Shown: positions 45,425 through 55,890 of the stretch, in pieces | Position numbering within the stretch: position 1 is the first letter of the stretch | Layout of the letters: every line of letters begins with the position of its first letter | Origin: Megamonas funiformis | GTDB lineage: Bacteria > Bacillota > Negativicutes > Selenomonadales > Selenomonadaceae | DNA: 64,000 bases | Direction: 5' to 3' | NCBI RefSeq assembly: GCF_010669225.1 | Contig: NZ_CP048627.1 | Coordinates: 2,431,292-2,495,291 of the forward strand | Made by a program: the position numbers and the translations under genes | Notes under the pieces: model-generated | What the model was told of the DNA's origin: nothing | The model's input: the letters and a program-made list of their open reading frames with translations, nothing else | Databases searched by the model: none

Positions 45425-47332
45425 TTATTTTTCCAATCCATATTTTTTAATATAACGATATAAAGTAACACGACTTACACTCAAAAGATTAGATAAACGG
45501 CTTACATTTCCGCCAGCTGCTTTCCATGCTTTGAGGAATATTTCTTTATCTGTTTTCCATTTATTATCTGGTTTTACACTACCCATTAAATTAATATCTG
45601 TAGGATAGATTTCATGTCCACTTGTATTGAAGAATGAATATTCTAATACGCTTTGTAATTGTTTGATATTTCCTGGCCAATCATAAGTTCTCAACACTTC
45701 TAAAGACTCTGGTAATAAAACTTTTGGCTCCATTTGATGTTGTTTAGATAATTCTTCAATTATATTAATAGCTAACATTGGAATATCATCTCTACGAGAA
45801 CGAAGTGATGGCACACGTATAATACTGCGAGAAATTATATTAAATAATTTTTCATCGAATTGACCTTTTTCAGTCAAACGTCTTAAATTTGCATCACTTG
45901 CAGCAATAATGCGTACATCAATACTGCGTTCTAAGCTTTCACCAATACGATGAGTTTTCTTTTCGGATAAAGCTTTAGCTAACATTTTAGCAATAGAGCT
46001 TGGTAATTTTTCGATTTCATCAATAAATAAAGTACCTTTACTTGCTAATTCTAATTTACCTGGATGACTAACATCAGAATCTGTAGCTGCACCAAAGATA
46101 TCTTGTTCCAATAATTCTGGTGTAGAATCTGCACAATTTATAGAAATCAATGGACCTGCCATACGCATACTAGCCATATGAATACCATGAGCTAAACGCT
46201 GTTTACCAATACCAGCTTCACCTTGTAATAAAATATGATTTTTATTGCGAGCTACACGATAAGCGCGTTCTTTCATCTGTACAAAAGCTTTGCTTTCTCC
46301 CACCATAGAAGATAAGCTATATTTTGCTGTATAACCAGAAGCATGAGCTACTAAAGTACGTAAATCTTCAATTGGCATAGATACTGTAACTACACTTTGT
46401 ACATCTTCATCATCTTCAGAATTTTTCAATGGCACAACAGTAGTAATATCTTCATATGTTTTATTATTAGTAATCCATGTAGTTTCACGATTATAGCAAG
46501 AAATACCTTGGAAACCATCATAAATAGGAGTATGTGTATAATTTAATACAATATCTTTTAAATGAGCTGTTTCTTTATTTTCATTTATAGCATTAATAGC
46601 GGATAAACGTTCTTCACCCATGCGATTTGCATAAACGATTTTATCTTCAGACATAATATGATATACAGCAAATGGCGCTGCATCTAAAATAGCTTTTTGA
46701 GCTTTGATATTCAAAGATTGTCTAATATTTAATTCTAAAGCAGTTTTTAATGTAAATAATAATGCTAAAACTACATCTTGAGGAATTTTTTCATATTCCA
46801 TTACAGTTAAAGATACGATATATGTTAATTCCCCATTGACCATAATTGGCACAGAACCACTATTCATTTCATGTAATTCTTCAAGCCAAATTTCTGGGCC
46901 AAATACCCAAAATGGTACTTTATGCTCTTTTACAATATTGCAACTAAGTGTACCTACGTTTTTCGTAGTTAAGCTTACGCCTTCCAATCTATCAATAAGT
47001 CTTGATGTTGGATTGGCATATTTTTTTAGTACAGTACATTCTGAATCCATGATAGTTAAACATAGATTATATTCATGTAAAAAGTCCACAATACTGTCAA
47101 TAAAATTATCTAAATACTCAATAGCATCACTGTGTTTACTTTGTAATTGAGCTAATTCATATGCTGATAATCTAGCAGTTGCTAGAATTTTTTTAGGATT
47201 AACTTGATATTGCTTAGATAATTCCCATGATTCTTTTATCCATGGATGTACATTAGGGTCAGTTATACCTTTATTTATAAAAATTTTGTAATAATTTATT
47301 AATTTTTCTCGATTTCGATGTTCTCTAATCAT
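45425..47332 (-). CDS. DhaR/AcoR-like enhancer-type regulator without the GAFTGA loop
   Basis: This 635-residue AAA+ regulator has an N-terminal GAF-like sensor (about 70-190), a PAS-like segment (about 210-320), an AAA+ domain and a Fis-type helix-turn-helix at the end (GGNVSRLSNLLSVSRVTLYRYIKKYG). The AAA+ core has Walker A GEAGIGKQ and Walker B GTLFIDEIE, plus DVRIIAASDANL. Where true sigma-54 activators carry GAFTGA, this protein reads FGAATDSDVSHPGKLELA. Without that loop it likely works with sigma-70, as TyrR and DhaR do. GAGG lies 12 bases before the ATG. Target genes are not evident locally. Confidence 0.85.
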   Translation of the reverse strand: MIREHRNREKLINYYKIFINKGITDPNVHPWIKESWELSKQYQVNPKKILATARLSAYELAQLQSKHSDAIEYLDNFIDSIVDFLHEYNLCLTIMDSECTVLKKYANPTSRLIDRLEGVSLTTKNVGTLSCNIVKEHKVPFWVFGPEIWLEELHEMNSGSVPIMVNGELTYIVSLTVMEYEKIPQDVVLALLFTLKTALELNIRQSLNIKAQKAILDAAPFAVYHIMSEDKIVYANRMGEERLSAINAINENKETAHLKDIVLNYTHTPIYDGFQGISCYNRETTWITNNKTYEDITTVVPLKNSEDDEDVQSVVTVSMPIEDLRTLVAHASGYTAKYSLSSMVGESKAFVQMKERAYRVARNKNHILLQGEAGIGKQRLAHGIHMASMRMAGPLISINCADSTPELLEQDIFGAATDSDVSHPGKLELASKGTLFIDEIEKLPSSIAKMLAKALSEKKTHRIGESLERSIDVRIIAASDANLRRLTEKGQFDEKLFNIISRSIIRVPSLRSRRDDIPMLAINIIEELSKQHQMEPKVLLPESLEVLRTYDWPGNIKQLQSVLEYSFFNTSGHEIYPTDINLMGSVKPDNKWKTDKEIFLKAWKAAGGNVSRLSNLLSVSRVTLYRYIKKYGLEK

Positions 47333-47475
47333 AATATTTATAAACCTCTATTCTGTAAAGTTTGTCGCCTAAAATCTTTAAGATACTAACTATTTTAACA
47401 AGTGTGTAACAAACTATCAATTATTTTCTAAAAAAATAATAACATTTGTACAAAAAATATTGTTTATTTGTTAAC

Positions 47476-47504
47476 TTGTGAGCTAAAATTATATTTGTTA
47501 TACT
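47476..47504 (+). promoter_or_regulatory. Putative promoter of the small membrane protein gene
   Basis: TTGTGA (47476-47481), 17-bp spacer, TATACT (47499-47504), 37 bp before the ATG at 47542. Confidence 0.5.
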
Positions 47505-47541
47505 TTATTCATAAATTAAAATGTTGAGGATGGTTTTTTCT

Positions 47542-47883
47542 ATGGCTAGAATGAGTAAACGAATTAGTAATAAAATTACTAAAACAAAAGAACAACAAAA
47601 TGCACCTAAAGAACAGAAAAAGTACGGTAAAGATATTTGGTTAATCCTATTAATCGTCATTAACTTCTTATTATTAGTAACTATGTGGGAAAGTTTAATT
47701 TTAGCTCCAATAAGCTTTGCTACTTACTTAGTTTTAGAAATTGCTTTAGTAATTATGTATGCAAATCGTCATGCAAAAGTGTCTGATAATGTTAGAGAAT
47801 GGCTCTATAAGGCACAGATTTTCTTTATGGGTATTATTTTACTTTTATTCTTATATACAGTAGTTGCTTATATATTCGGTTAA
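47542..47883 (+). CDS. Small two-helix membrane protein of unknown function
   Basis: The 113 residues have a strongly basic N-terminus rich in Lys/Gln (about 1-35), then hydrophobic segments at about 38-56, 60-75 and 92-110. No recognised family. The in-frame start at 47521 lacks a site. GAGGATGG upstream of ATG 47542 is well placed. It is transcribed away from the DhaR-like regulator and ends at a perfect 16-bp terminator, so it is a single-gene unit. The regulator next door might control it (inference only). Confidence 0.75.
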   Translation: MARMSKRISNKITKTKEQQNAPKEQKKYGKDIWLILLIVINFLLLVTMWESLILAPISFATYLVLEIALVIMYANRHAKVSDNVREWLYKAQIFFMGIILLLFLYTVVAYIFG

Positions 47884-47899
47884 AATAAAATATAAAACA

Positions 47900-47934
47900 A
47901 AAAGGCTAGTTAGATATAATCTAACTAGCCTTTT
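47900..47934. terminator. Bidirectional terminator, 16-bp stem
   Basis: 47900-47915 pairs perfectly with 47919-47934 around a 3-base loop, followed by TTTTTT. It also lies 12 bases past the rubrerythrin stop on the minus strand. Confidence 0.9.
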
Positions 47935-47945
47935 TTATAACCGAA

Positions 47946-48479
47946 TTAATAATTATTTGCTTTAATTTCAAAGAATGCTTTTGGATGAGCACATACAGGA
48001 CAAATTTCTGGAGCTTCTGTACCTTCATATACATGACCACAGTTTGAACACATCCAAATCATTTTTTCATTGCGTTTGAAAACTTTATCTTCTTGAATAT
48101 TTGCTAATAATAAATTGTAACGAGCATCATGTTCTTGTTCAATTTTAGCAACCATTTCAAAGAGGTTAGCAATGCGAGTGAAACCTTCTTCACGTGCTAC
48201 TTTTGCGAATTCTGGATACATAGAAGTCCATTCTTCATGTTCACCAGCAGCTGCTGCTTTTAAGTTTTCTTCAGTAGTACCAATTTTATCTACTAATTTA
48301 AACCAAATTTTAGCATGTTCTTTTTCATTTGCAGCTGTTTCTTCAAAAATTTTTGCTATCTGAACATATCCATCTTTTTTGGCTTTAGATGCAAAAAAAG
48401 TATATTTATTGCGAGCTTGAGACTCACCTGCAAATGCTGTCCATAAATTTTGCTCTGTTTTACTTCCTTTTAAATCCAT
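47946..48479 (-). CDS. Rubrerythrin
   Basis: A non-haem di-iron peroxidase that reduces H2O2 in anaerobes. The 177 residues comprise an N-terminal ferritin-like four-helix domain, with iron-binding Glu residues in FAGESQARNKY, EETAANEKEHAKIWF and AKIEQEHDARY, and a C-terminal rubredoxin domain with paired Cys in WMCSNCGHVY and EICPVCAHP. GTG 48488 is in frame, but ATG 48479 with AAGGAG nine bases upstream is the better start. It is monocistronic. Confidence 0.96.
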   Translation of the reverse strand: MDLKGSKTEQNLWTAFAGESQARNKYTFFASKAKKDGYVQIAKIFEETAANEKEHAKIWFKLVDKIGTTEENLKAAAAGEHEEWTSMYPEFAKVAREEGFTRIANLFEMVAKIEQEHDARYNLLLANIQEDKVFKRNEKMIWMCSNCGHVYEGTEAPEICPVCAHPKAFFEIKANNY

Positions 48480-48633
48480 AGTATACACTCTCCTTCATGA
48501 ATAAAATCAAAAAAACAATAAACCGAACTAGTAAATAATTATTATTAATTAATATTATATACTATTTTTCTTGATAGTCAAGATATTTTCATATATTTAA
48601 ATATAATTTGTTTTAAAATATATATTGTATACA

Positions 48634-48663
48634 TTTACACATTTACACTTTTTGTTATATAAT
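48634..48663 (+). promoter_or_regulatory. Putative promoter of the kor operon
   Basis: TTTACA (48634-48639), 18-bp spacer, TATAAT (48658-48663), about 100 bp before korD. The rest of 48480-48763 is A/T-rich without a gene. Confidence 0.5.
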
Positions 48664-48763
48664 AGATTTCATAATTGATATTGAATGTATCAAATAATGA
48701 ATTTATTGCTATTAATATTTATGTCAAAATTATGTATATATTTGAGAGTTTGGGAGTGTAGCT

Positions 48764-48961
48764 TTGAAAAATATTATTTACTTGAAAACACAACGTTGCA
48801 AAGGCTGCGGTATTTGTGTAGCTTTTTGTCCCAAAAAAGTTTTGCAATTAGATGTATTAAATCACTGTCAGATTGTCAATGCTGATGCTTGTATAGGTTG
48901 TGGACAATGTGAATTACGTTGCCCAGATTATGCTATTTTTGTAGATAAGGAGGAAAATTAA
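48764..48961 (+). CDS. korD: Ferredoxin subunit (delta) of 2-oxoacid:ferredoxin oxidoreductase
   Basis: The 65-residue ferredoxin-like subunit has two CxxCxxCxxxC clusters: CKGCGICVAFC near 12-22 and CIGCGQCELRC near 43-53, for two [4Fe-4S] centres. It passes electrons between the alpha/beta/gamma core and free ferredoxin. The start is TTG 48764 behind GGGAG. The stop and the korA ATG overlap (TAATG). A reading upstream at 48685 in another frame was rejected as an artefact. Confidence 0.9.
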   Translation: MKNIIYLKTQRCKGCGICVAFCPKKVLQLDVLNHCQIVNADACIGCGQCELRCPDYAIFVDKEEN

Positions 48962-50103
48962 TGATTAAATTAATGCAAGGCAATGAAGCGTGCAGTTATG
49001 GTGCTTTAGCTGCTGGTGTGCGCTTTTTTGCAGGTTATCCAATTACACCATCTACAGAAATCGCTGAAACAATGGCTAAATTATTGCCTAAAATGGGCGG
49101 TAAATTCGTTCAAATGGAAGATGAAATCGCTAGTATGGGTGCTGTTTTAGGCGCTTCTCTTGCTGGTGATAAAGTACTGACAGCCACTTCTGGTCCTGGC
49201 TTTTCTTTAAAACAGGAATTAATCGGTTATGCTTGTGCTGCTGAAATTCCAGTAGTTATTGCCAATGTACAGCGTGTAGGTCCCTCAACTGGCCAACCAA
49301 CATCTCCTGCACAAGGCGATATCATGCAAGCTCGTTGGGGAACACATGGCGATCATTCTATCATTGCGCTTTCTCCATGGAGTGTGCGTGAAACTTTTGA
49401 CGTTACTGTTATGGCGGTAAATTATGCAGAACGCTTCCGTACACCAGTTATTTTATTGATGGATGAAATTGTAGGTCATTTACGTGAAAACATAGATGTT
49501 CCTGAGAAAGACGATATAGAAATTTATCCTCGTCGTCAACCAAAGATGACACCATCACCAGAATATAAAGCCTATACTCCTGACACTGACTTAGTGCCAA
49601 ATATTGCTGACTTTGGTAAAGGATATCACATTCATGTAACTGGTCTTATTCATGATGAAACAGGCTTCCCATCAGGTAGCCCAATGGTTACTAAAGAAGT
49701 CATTGATAGATTGCATAAAAAAATAGATATTGCTCGTGATGAAATTTGTCATTATGAAGCATACAATATGGAAGATGCACAATATGCAATTGTAAGCTAT
49801 GGTGGTACAGCTCGTACAGCGTATGAAGCTATGCTCGAAGCTCGCAAAAAAGGTTATAAAGTCGGCATGGTACGCCTTATCACAATTTGGCCATTTGCCG
49901 ATAAAGTTATTGCAGATTTAGCAGACAAAGTTGATGCTATTTTAGTCCCAGAACTTAACTATGGACAACTTGTACATGAAGTGCAACGTGCAAGTGAAGG
50001 CAAATGCAAAGTAGAATTCTTAGGCAAATATGATACACAGATTTTCACTCCAGCTGAAATTGAAACAGCTATTATTAAAATGTGCGAAGGAGGCAATAAT
50101 TAA
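48961..50103 (+). CDS. korA: 2-oxoglutarate/2-oxoacid:ferredoxin oxidoreductase alpha subunit
   Basis: The alpha subunit of about 380 residues carries the pyrimidine-binding and transketolase-C-like domains. Conserved stretches are GNEACSYGALAAGVRFFAGYPITPSTEIAE, EDEIASMGAVLGASLAG, TATSGPGFSLKQE and PSTGQPTSPAQGD, which is the KorA pattern. It converts 2-oxoglutarate and CoA to succinyl-CoA with reduced ferredoxin in anaerobic metabolism. The VorA/IorA alternatives are possible but the GYPITPSTE/QGD block and the DABC gene order favour Kor. Followed with a one-base overlap by korB. Confidence 0.9.
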   Translation: MIKLMQGNEACSYGALAAGVRFFAGYPITPSTEIAETMAKLLPKMGGKFVQMEDEIASMGAVLGASLAGDKVLTATSGPGFSLKQELIGYACAAEIPVVIANVQRVGPSTGQPTSPAQGDIMQARWGTHGDHSIIALSPWSVRETFDVTVMAVNYAERFRTPVILLMDEIVGHLRENIDVPEKDDIEIYPRRQPKMTPSPEYKAYTPDTDLVPNIADFGKGYHIHVTGLIHDETGFPSGSPMVTKEVIDRLHKKIDIARDEICHYEAYNMEDAQYAIVSYGGTARTAYEAMLEARKKGYKVGMVRLITIWPFADKVIADLADKVDAILVPELNYGQLVHEVQRASEGKCKVEFLGKYDTQIFTPAEIETAIIKMCEGGNN

Positions 50104-50927
50104 TGAAACCTAGAGTTTATGAACAACATTTCCGTCAAAACCGCCTTCCGCATTTATGGTGCCCTGGTTGCGGTAATGGTATTGTAATGAAAGCAATTGT
50201 AGAAGCTATCGTCAAGAAAAATCTCGATCCAGATAAAACAGTAATCGTATCCGGTATTGGTTGCTCTTCACGTGCATCTGGTTATATGGATTTTGATACA
50301 CTTCATACAGCTCATGGTAGAGCTATTCCATTTGCAACAGGTATAAAACTTGCTAGACCAGAGCTTAATGTAATTGTAATCACAGGTGATGGCGATTGCA
50401 TGGCTATCGGTGGCAATCACTTTATTCACGGTGCAAGACGTAATGTAGATTTAACTGTCGTATTATTCAACAACAATATTTACGGTATGACAGGTGGTCA
50501 GGCATCACCTACTACTCCGCTTGATAAAAAAGCGACAACTGCTCCATATGGTTGCGTTGATAATCCATTTGACCCATGCAATTTGGCAGCAGCAGCAGGT
50601 GCTACATATGTGGCAAGAAGCACAGCTTATCATGTACCACATTTGATCAATATGATAGCTGGCGGTATTGAAAATAAAGGCTTCTCCTTAATTGAAGCTA
50701 TAGTACAATGTCCAACAGCTTTCGGTCGTAAAAATAAAATGGCAGATCCTGCACAAATGATGATGTGGATGCGTGATAATGCAGTTATGAAGCCAGCTTT
50801 TGATAAATTAGCTGATGATAAAAAAGTAGGCAAATTCCCAATTGGTCTATTACATCAACATCAATCTATTGATTATGACCATGCCTATGATAAAGTTATT
50901 GAAATAGCTGGAGGTGTTGAAAAATGA
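50103..50927 (+). CDS. korB: 2-oxoacid:ferredoxin oxidoreductase beta subunit (TPP-binding)
   Basis: The 274-residue beta subunit binds thiamine diphosphate: GDGDCMAIGGNHFIHGARRNVDLT is the Mg/TPP motif, and the N-terminal LPHLWCPGCGNGIV and SGIGCSSRASGY carry Cys residues for the cluster. FNNNIYGMTGGQASPTTPLDKKATT is typical of KorB. It starts on the korA stop and is followed by korC with a 4-bp overlap. Confidence 0.93.
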   Translation: MKPRVYEQHFRQNRLPHLWCPGCGNGIVMKAIVEAIVKKNLDPDKTVIVSGIGCSSRASGYMDFDTLHTAHGRAIPFATGIKLARPELNVIVITGDGDCMAIGGNHFIHGARRNVDLTVVLFNNNIYGMTGGQASPTTPLDKKATTAPYGCVDNPFDPCNLAAAAGATYVARSTAYHVPHLINMIAGGIENKGFSLIEAIVQCPTAFGRKNKMADPAQMMMWMRDNAVMKPAFDKLADDKKVGKFPIGLLHQHQSIDYDHAYDKVIEIAGGVEK

Positions 50928-51448
50928 TGAAACAACTCCGTTTATCCGGTTCAGGCGGTCAGGGCGTTATCACAGCAGCAATTATCTTTGCTGAAGCTGC
51001 TGTAAGTGAAGGCAAACAAGCTGTTCAATCTCAATCTTATGGTCCAGAAGCACGTGGTGGTGCTTCTAAAGCGGAAGTAATTATTTCCGATAATCCGATT
51101 TATCATCCTAAAGTTATAAATCCAGATATCGTACTTGCTATGACACAACAAGCAGCTGACAAATATTATGGCGATTTAGACAAAGACAATGGCTTATTAA
51201 TCGTTGATGAAGACCTTGTACCAAATGCACCAGATTTTCCACATATCATTAAAGTGCCAATCACTAAAATGGCTTCTGAAAAACTCGGCAAATTGTTATT
51301 TGCCAATATAGTTGCACTTGGCATCATGGTTAAACTCTCTGGCATTGTTTCGCTTGAAACAGTAAAACAATCTGTGGCACATCGCGTACCACCACATACA
51401 GTTGATAAAAATATGCAGGCATTAGAACTCGGTTACAATGCTGTTTAA
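50924..51448 (+). CDS. korC: 2-oxoacid:ferredoxin oxidoreductase gamma subunit
   Basis: The 174-residue gamma subunit belongs to the POR gamma family: LSGSGGQGVITAAIIFAEAAVSEGKQAVQSQSYGPEARGGASKAEV is the hallmark. It completes a korDABC operon and ends 3 bases before a terminator. Together the four genes make one anaerobic 2-oxoacid decarboxylating complex. Confidence 0.93.
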   Translation: MMKQLRLSGSGGQGVITAAIIFAEAAVSEGKQAVQSQSYGPEARGGASKAEVIISDNPIYHPKVINPDIVLAMTQQAADKYYGDLDKDNGLLIVDEDLVPNAPDFPHIIKVPITKMASEKLGKLLFANIVALGIMVKLSGIVSLETVKQSVAHRVPPHTVDKNMQALELGYNAV

Positions 51449-51451
51449 AAT

Positions 51452-51481
51452 AAAAACTCCCTTTAATTAAAGGGAGTTTTT
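51452..51481. terminator. Bidirectional terminator between korC and trpA
   Basis: A 13-bp stem (51452-51464 with 51469-51481) with T-runs both ways suits korC on plus and trpA on minus. Confidence 0.88.
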
Positions 51482-51504
51482 ATTATTATACAAATTATTT
51501 TTAA

Positions 51505-52281
51505 TTATGCTTTTGAAATAGCTTCTTTCATGGATTTTACATAATCAACTAAATATGGTGTAGCCTCTTTGCCATATTTATCAATAATACGAATAACGGC
51601 ACTGCCTACAATGACACCATCAGCAATTTTAGCTATATCATATGCTTGCTGTGGTGTTGAGATACCAAAACCTACAGCAACTGGTTTATCTGTATATTTA
51701 CGAATAGTATTTACAATACTTTGTATATCTGTTTTTATTTCTTTTCTAACACCTGTTACACCTAAAGAAGATACGCAATAGATAAAACCCTGTGCTTCAT
51801 TAGCTATCATACCTATGCGATTTTCTGAAGTAGGTGCTATCAAAGATATTACTTCTACATCATTTTCATTAGCTTGGGCTAAGATTTCATCTTTTTCTTC
51901 AAAAGGTAAATCAGCCACAATAACGCCACTGATATTGCATTGTTTACATCTAGCAAAAAACTTATCTTTACCATAAACGAATATAGGATTTATATAAGTC
52001 ATAAATACAAGTGGTATATTCACTTTTCCCTTTAAATTTTCAGCCATATCAAAAATATCATTTGTCGTCATATTGCCACTTAAAGCTACTTTACTAGCCG
52101 CTTGAATAACTGTTCCTTCTGCCACTGGGTCAGAAAAAGGTATCCCTATTTCTATCAAATCAGCTCCAGCTTCTGCCATTTTTAGAATAAATTTTTCTGT
52201 AGTTTCTAAATTCGGATAACCTGCCAATACAAAGGGAATAAATGCTTTCTTATTTTTAAATGCTTCTTCTATCTTAATCAT
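51505..52281 (-). CDS. trpA: Tryptophan synthase alpha subunit
   Basis: TrpA cleaves indole-3-glycerol phosphate to indole and glyceraldehyde-3-phosphate. The 258 residues show [40 protein letters not shown] (catalytic Glu), VADLPFEE and the phosphate loop [13 protein letters not shown] with VGSAVIRI. It starts inside the end of trpB (8-bp overlap) and GAGGAG is upstream. Last gene of the operon. Confidence 0.97.
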   Translation of the reverse strand: MIKIEEAFKNKKAFIPFVLAGYPNLETTEKFILKMAEAGADLIEIGIPFSDPVAEGTVIQAASKVALSGNMTTNDIFDMAENLKGKVNIPLVFMTYINPIFVYGKDKFFARCKQCNISGVIVADLPFEEKDEILAQANENDVEVISLIAPTSENRIGMIANEAQGFIYCVSSLGVTGVRKEIKTDIQSIVNTIRKYTDKPVAVGFGISTPQQAYDIAKIADGVIVGSAVIRIIDKYGKEATPYLVDYVKSMKEAISKA

Positions 52282-53476
52282 TGATTTTCACTCCTCTATA
52301 TCTCGCCATAGCTGCTACATCTTTATCTCCTCTACCAGATAAGCAAACAATGATGATTTCATCTTTTTTCATTTTCGGTGCAATTTTCATCACTTGTGCT
52401 ATAGCATGAGCACTTTCAATCGCTGGGATAATTCCTTCTGTTCTTGATAAATATTCAAACGCATCAACTGCTTCATCATCTGTAATCGCTACATATTCAG
52501 CTCTACCACTATCGTGTAAATAAGCATGTTCTGGCCCAATACCTGGATAATCTAAGCCTGCTGAAATAGAATATACAGGAGCAATCTGACCATATTTATC
52601 CTGACAAAAATAGGATTTCATACCATGGAAAATACCTTCTGTGCCTTTAGAAATAGTAGCTGCATGTTCTTCTGTATCAAGACCTTTTCCAGCTGCTTCA
52701 CAACCAATCAATCTCACTTGTTTATCAGGAATAAAATTATAAAACATGCCCATAGCATTGCTACCGCCACCAACGCAAGCCATGACTACATCTGGCAATC
52801 TATTTTCCATGTCTAATATCTGTTCACGAGCTTCTCTGCTGATGATAGACTGAAAATCACGCACAATAGTTGGAAATGGATGTGGTCCCATAACAGAACC
52901 TAAAACATAATGTGTATCATCAATTCTTGAAGTCCATTCGCGTAAAGCTTCATTTACTGCATCTTTTAGTGTTCTTGTTCCTTTAGTAACACTATGTACT
53001 TTTGCTCCTAATAATTCCATGCGATAAACATTTAATGCTTGTCGTTTCGTATCTTCTTCGCCCATGAAGATTTCACATTCCATATTCATAAGTGCTGCCA
53101 CTGTTGCTGTAGCTACGCCATGTTGACCTGCACCTGTTTCTGCAATTACACGAGTTTTTCCCATGCGTTTTGCCAATAAAATCTGCCCCAAAACATTATT
53201 GATTTTATGAGAACCTGTATGATTTAAGTCTTCTCGTTTCAAATAAATCTTTGCTCCACCTAAATCATTTGTCATCTTTTCCGCAAAATATAAAAGTGAT
53301 GGTCTACCTGTATATTTTCGCTGTAAATCCTCTAATTCTCTGACAAAATCAGGATCATCTTTATATTTTAAATACGCTTCTTCTAATTGATTTACTGCAT
53401 TCATTAAAGTCTCTGGCATATATTGTCCGCCATATTTACCAAAACGACCTTTTTTATTTATCTTATTCACGTTCAT
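52274..53476 (-). CDS. trpB: Tryptophan synthase beta subunit
   Basis: TrpB condenses indole with serine through PLP. The 400-residue TrpB1-type protein has [13 protein letters not shown] near the start, the PLP Lys in [14 protein letters not shown], the [10 protein letters not shown] loop, [13 protein letters not shown] and [18 protein letters not shown] precedes the ATG and the gap to trpC-F is two bases. Confidence 0.97.
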   Translation of the reverse strand: MNVNKINKKGRFGKYGGQYMPETLMNAVNQLEEAYLKYKDDPDFVRELEDLQRKYTGRPSLLYFAEKMTNDLGGAKIYLKREDLNHTGSHKINNVLGQILLAKRMGKTRVIAETGAGQHGVATATVAALMNMECEIFMGEEDTKRQALNVYRMELLGAKVHSVTKGTRTLKDAVNEALREWTSRIDDTHYVLGSVMGPHPFPTIVRDFQSIISREAREQILDMENRLPDVVMACVGGGSNAMGMFYNFIPDKQVRLIGCEAAGKGLDTEEHAATISKGTEGIFHGMKSYFCQDKYGQIAPVYSISAGLDYPGIGPEHAYLHDSGRAEYVAITDDEAVDAFEYLSRTEGIIPAIESAHAIAQVMKIAPKMKKDEIIIVCLSGRGDKDVAAMARYRGVKIND

Positions 53477-53478
53477 AT

Positions 53479-54876
53479 TTATCCTACCTTTCGCAAAAGT
53501 TCACTTATCGTCTTAACTTCATTTTCATCTTTATGATTATCTTTTTCTATGCCACTACTGATATCTACTATATATGGTTTTGTTGTTCTTATCGCTCTAA
53601 TGATATTTTGCTTATTTATACCACCAGCCAAGATAAATTCACCTGTAAAATCCTTAAGCAAATCCCAATTAAAACTCTTTCCTGTGCCACCAGCACTATC
53701 TTTTACATAAGCATCAAACAAAATCATATCGGCAATACTTTGTTTCGCTCTTTCTATATCAACAATATCTTTTACTTTTATCGCTTGCCAAATCGGCAAA
53801 TCGAGTTTATTTTTCAATGCTTTGATAAATTCATTATCCTCATCACCATGTAATTGAATGATATCTAAAGAAACTTTCTGAGCTATCTCTTCAATTTGTG
53901 CTAATGAAGCATTGACAAAGACACCGACTTTTTTAATTTTTTCATCTAAAATTTTAGCTAAATCACTCGCTGTTTGCATACTTACTTGTCGTTTACTTTC
54001 AGCAAATATAAAACCCACATAATCTGGAGTATATCTATTTATGATAGCTATATCTTCTCTAGTTTTCATGCCACAAAATTTTACTTTAGGGCTTATTTTC
54101 TTTCCATATAATTCCTTAAGTGCTAAGACTTTATCTTTAGCCCTCATAAAAGTTTCACCGATAAGCACGGCTTGCACTTGATGAACTCTTAATTTTTCTA
54201 TATCTTCTTTAGTTTTTATGCCACTTTCAGAAACAAAAATCACATTTTCAGGCACTAAAGACCTTAATTTTAAACTATTTTCTACATCTACAGTGAAATC
54301 TTTTAAATTACGATTATTCACACCGATAATTCTCGCTTGTACTTTCAAGGCTCTTTTTATCTCATTTTCATCATGAGCTTCCACTAAACAGGATAGCCCT
54401 AATTTTTCAGCTAAGGTAAAAAATCTTCTAAGTGTTTCATCATCTAAAATCGCACAAATCAATAAAATCGCTGAAGCTCCTAAAATTTTCGCTTTATAAA
54501 TCTGATATTCATCAATGATAAAATCCTTACATAATACAGGAATACTGACATTTTGAGCTATTTCTTGTAAATATTTATCTTCACCTAAAAAATAATCTGG
54601 CTCTGTGAGTACAGAAATAGCACTTGCTCCTGCTAATTCATATTCTTTAGCGATAGTTAAATAAGGAAAATCCTGAGCTATAATTCCTTTTGATGGTGAT
54701 GCTTTTTTCACTTCACAGATAAAATTTATATCTTGCTTCATCAATGCTTTTTCCAAAGGAAAATCTCTATTTTGAGGCAAAGCTTCTGCTTCTTGTTTTA
54801 GCATAGCTAATGATTTTATCTGTTTTTGTTTAGCTATATTGATTTTTCGTTTCTCTACAATTTCATCTAAAATCAT
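53479..54876 (-). CDS. trpCF: TrpC-TrpF fusion: indole-3-glycerol phosphate synthase and PRA isomerase
   Basis: This 465-residue protein is a two-domain fusion. The N-terminal (about 1-255) IGPS has [40 protein letters not shown] and [10 protein letters not shown]. The C-terminal (about 260-465) PRA isomerase has [36 protein letters not shown] and [12 protein letters not shown]. It performs steps 3 and 4 of tryptophan synthesis in one chain. GAGG precedes the ATG, which lies next to the trpD stop. Confidence 0.96.
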   Translation of the reverse strand: MILDEIVEKRKINIAKQKQIKSLAMLKQEAEALPQNRDFPLEKALMKQDINFICEVKKASPSKGIIAQDFPYLTIAKEYELAGASAISVLTEPDYFLGEDKYLQEIAQNVSIPVLCKDFIIDEYQIYKAKILGASAILLICAILDDETLRRFFTLAEKLGLSCLVEAHDENEIKRALKVQARIIGVNNRNLKDFTVDVENSLKLRSLVPENVIFVSESGIKTKEDIEKLRVHQVQAVLIGETFMRAKDKVLALKELYGKKISPKVKFCGMKTREDIAIINRYTPDYVGFIFAESKRQVSMQTASDLAKILDEKIKKVGVFVNASLAQIEEIAQKVSLDIIQLHGDEDNEFIKALKNKLDLPIWQAIKVKDIVDIERAKQSIADMILFDAYVKDSAGGTGKSFNWDLLKDFTGEFILAGGINKQNIIRAIRTTKPYIVDISSGIEKDNHKDENEVKTISELLRKVG

Positions 54877-55890
54877 TTAACATACCTCATTTGAATATTT
54901 GATAAATCGTTCCATCTGATATTTAGCTTTGCCTGTATCTATCGTATCTTTGGCTATATTGATGCCATCTTGTATAGATAATCCATCTTTTGCTAAATAA
55001 ATACTCATACCAGCATTTAATAATACTGCATTGCGTTTTGCCCCCAAAGTTCCTGCTAAAATATCCCTTGTGATTTGAGCATTTTCATTTTTATCTCCGC
55101 CAACTAATTCAGCTGAATTTGCATATTCCATGCCATAATCTCTAGGGTCTAAAGTATATGTCTTTAATTTTTTATCTTTGATTTCACATACTAAAGTTTT
55201 ATTACAAGCTGTTATCTCATCTAAACCATCATAACCATAGACAACAGCACCTCTTTTTACACCGAGATTAGATAATACTTTCGCTAATGGCTCTACTAAT
55301 TCTTCTTGATAAACGCCCATCAATTGTCGATTAGCATTTGCAGGATTAGCAAGTGGCCCTAAGATATTGAATACTGTTCTAATTCCTAGTTCACGTCTAA
55401 CAGGACTAGCATATTTCATAGAACTATGATACTTCGGAGCGAACATAAAACACATGCCTATTTCATCTAGCATCTTTTCATTCTGCTTAGCATCTAATTC
55501 TAATTTAGTGCCTAAAGCTTCTAAACAATCAGCTGCACCACATTTACTAGATACACTGCGATTGCCATGTTTAGCTACTTTTATACCGCTAGCTGAAATT
55601 ACAAATCCTGCTGTAGTTGAGATATTAAATGTATTTGCTTCGTCTCCACCTGTGCCGACTATTTCAAATAAATCATCTTTATAATCTATGCTTTGAGCTT
55701 TTTCTCTCATGACTTGAGCAAAAGCTGTTATTTCGTCTATCGTTTCGCCCTTTAATCGCAAAGCAGTCAAAAAACTAGCAATTTGAATATTGCTTGCTGT
55801 TCCACTCATAATTTCTTGCATAGAAACTATAGCTTGCTCTGTTGTTAAATCTTGCTTATTACTCAATTGATATATTGCTTGTCTAATCAT
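54877..55890 (-). CDS. trpD: Anthranilate phosphoribosyltransferase
   Basis: TrpD joins anthranilate to PRPP. The 337-residue, single-function form shows DIVGTGGDEANTFNIST (PRPP loop), KHGNRSVSSKCGAADCLEALG, MFAPKYHSSMKYASPVRRELGIRTVFNILGPLANPA and the DEIT motif (GYDGLDEIT). AGAGG precedes the ATG, which overlaps the end of trpG by 8 bp. There is no glutaminase domain; that is a separate trpG. Confidence 0.97.
   Translation of the reverse strand: MIRQAIYQLSNKQDLTTEQAIVSMQEIMSGTASNIQIASFLTALRLKGETIDEITAFAQVMREKAQSIDYKDDLFEIVGTGGDEANTFNISTTAGFVISASGIKVAKHGNRSVSSKCGAADCLEALGTKLELDAKQNEKMLDEIGMCFMFAPKYHSSMKYASPVRRELGIRTVFNILGPLANPANANRQLMGVYQEELVEPLAKVLSNLGVKRGAVVYGYDGLDEITACNKTLVCEIKDKKLKTYTLDPRDYGMEYANSAELVGGDKNENAQITRDILAGTLGAKRNAVLLNAGMSIYLAKDGLSIQDGINIAKDTIDTGKAKYQMERFIKYSNEVC

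Noticed and set aside
48685-48885. Plus-strand reading before and across korD
   Set aside because: Different frame from the two clear ferredoxin clusters and no ribosome site.
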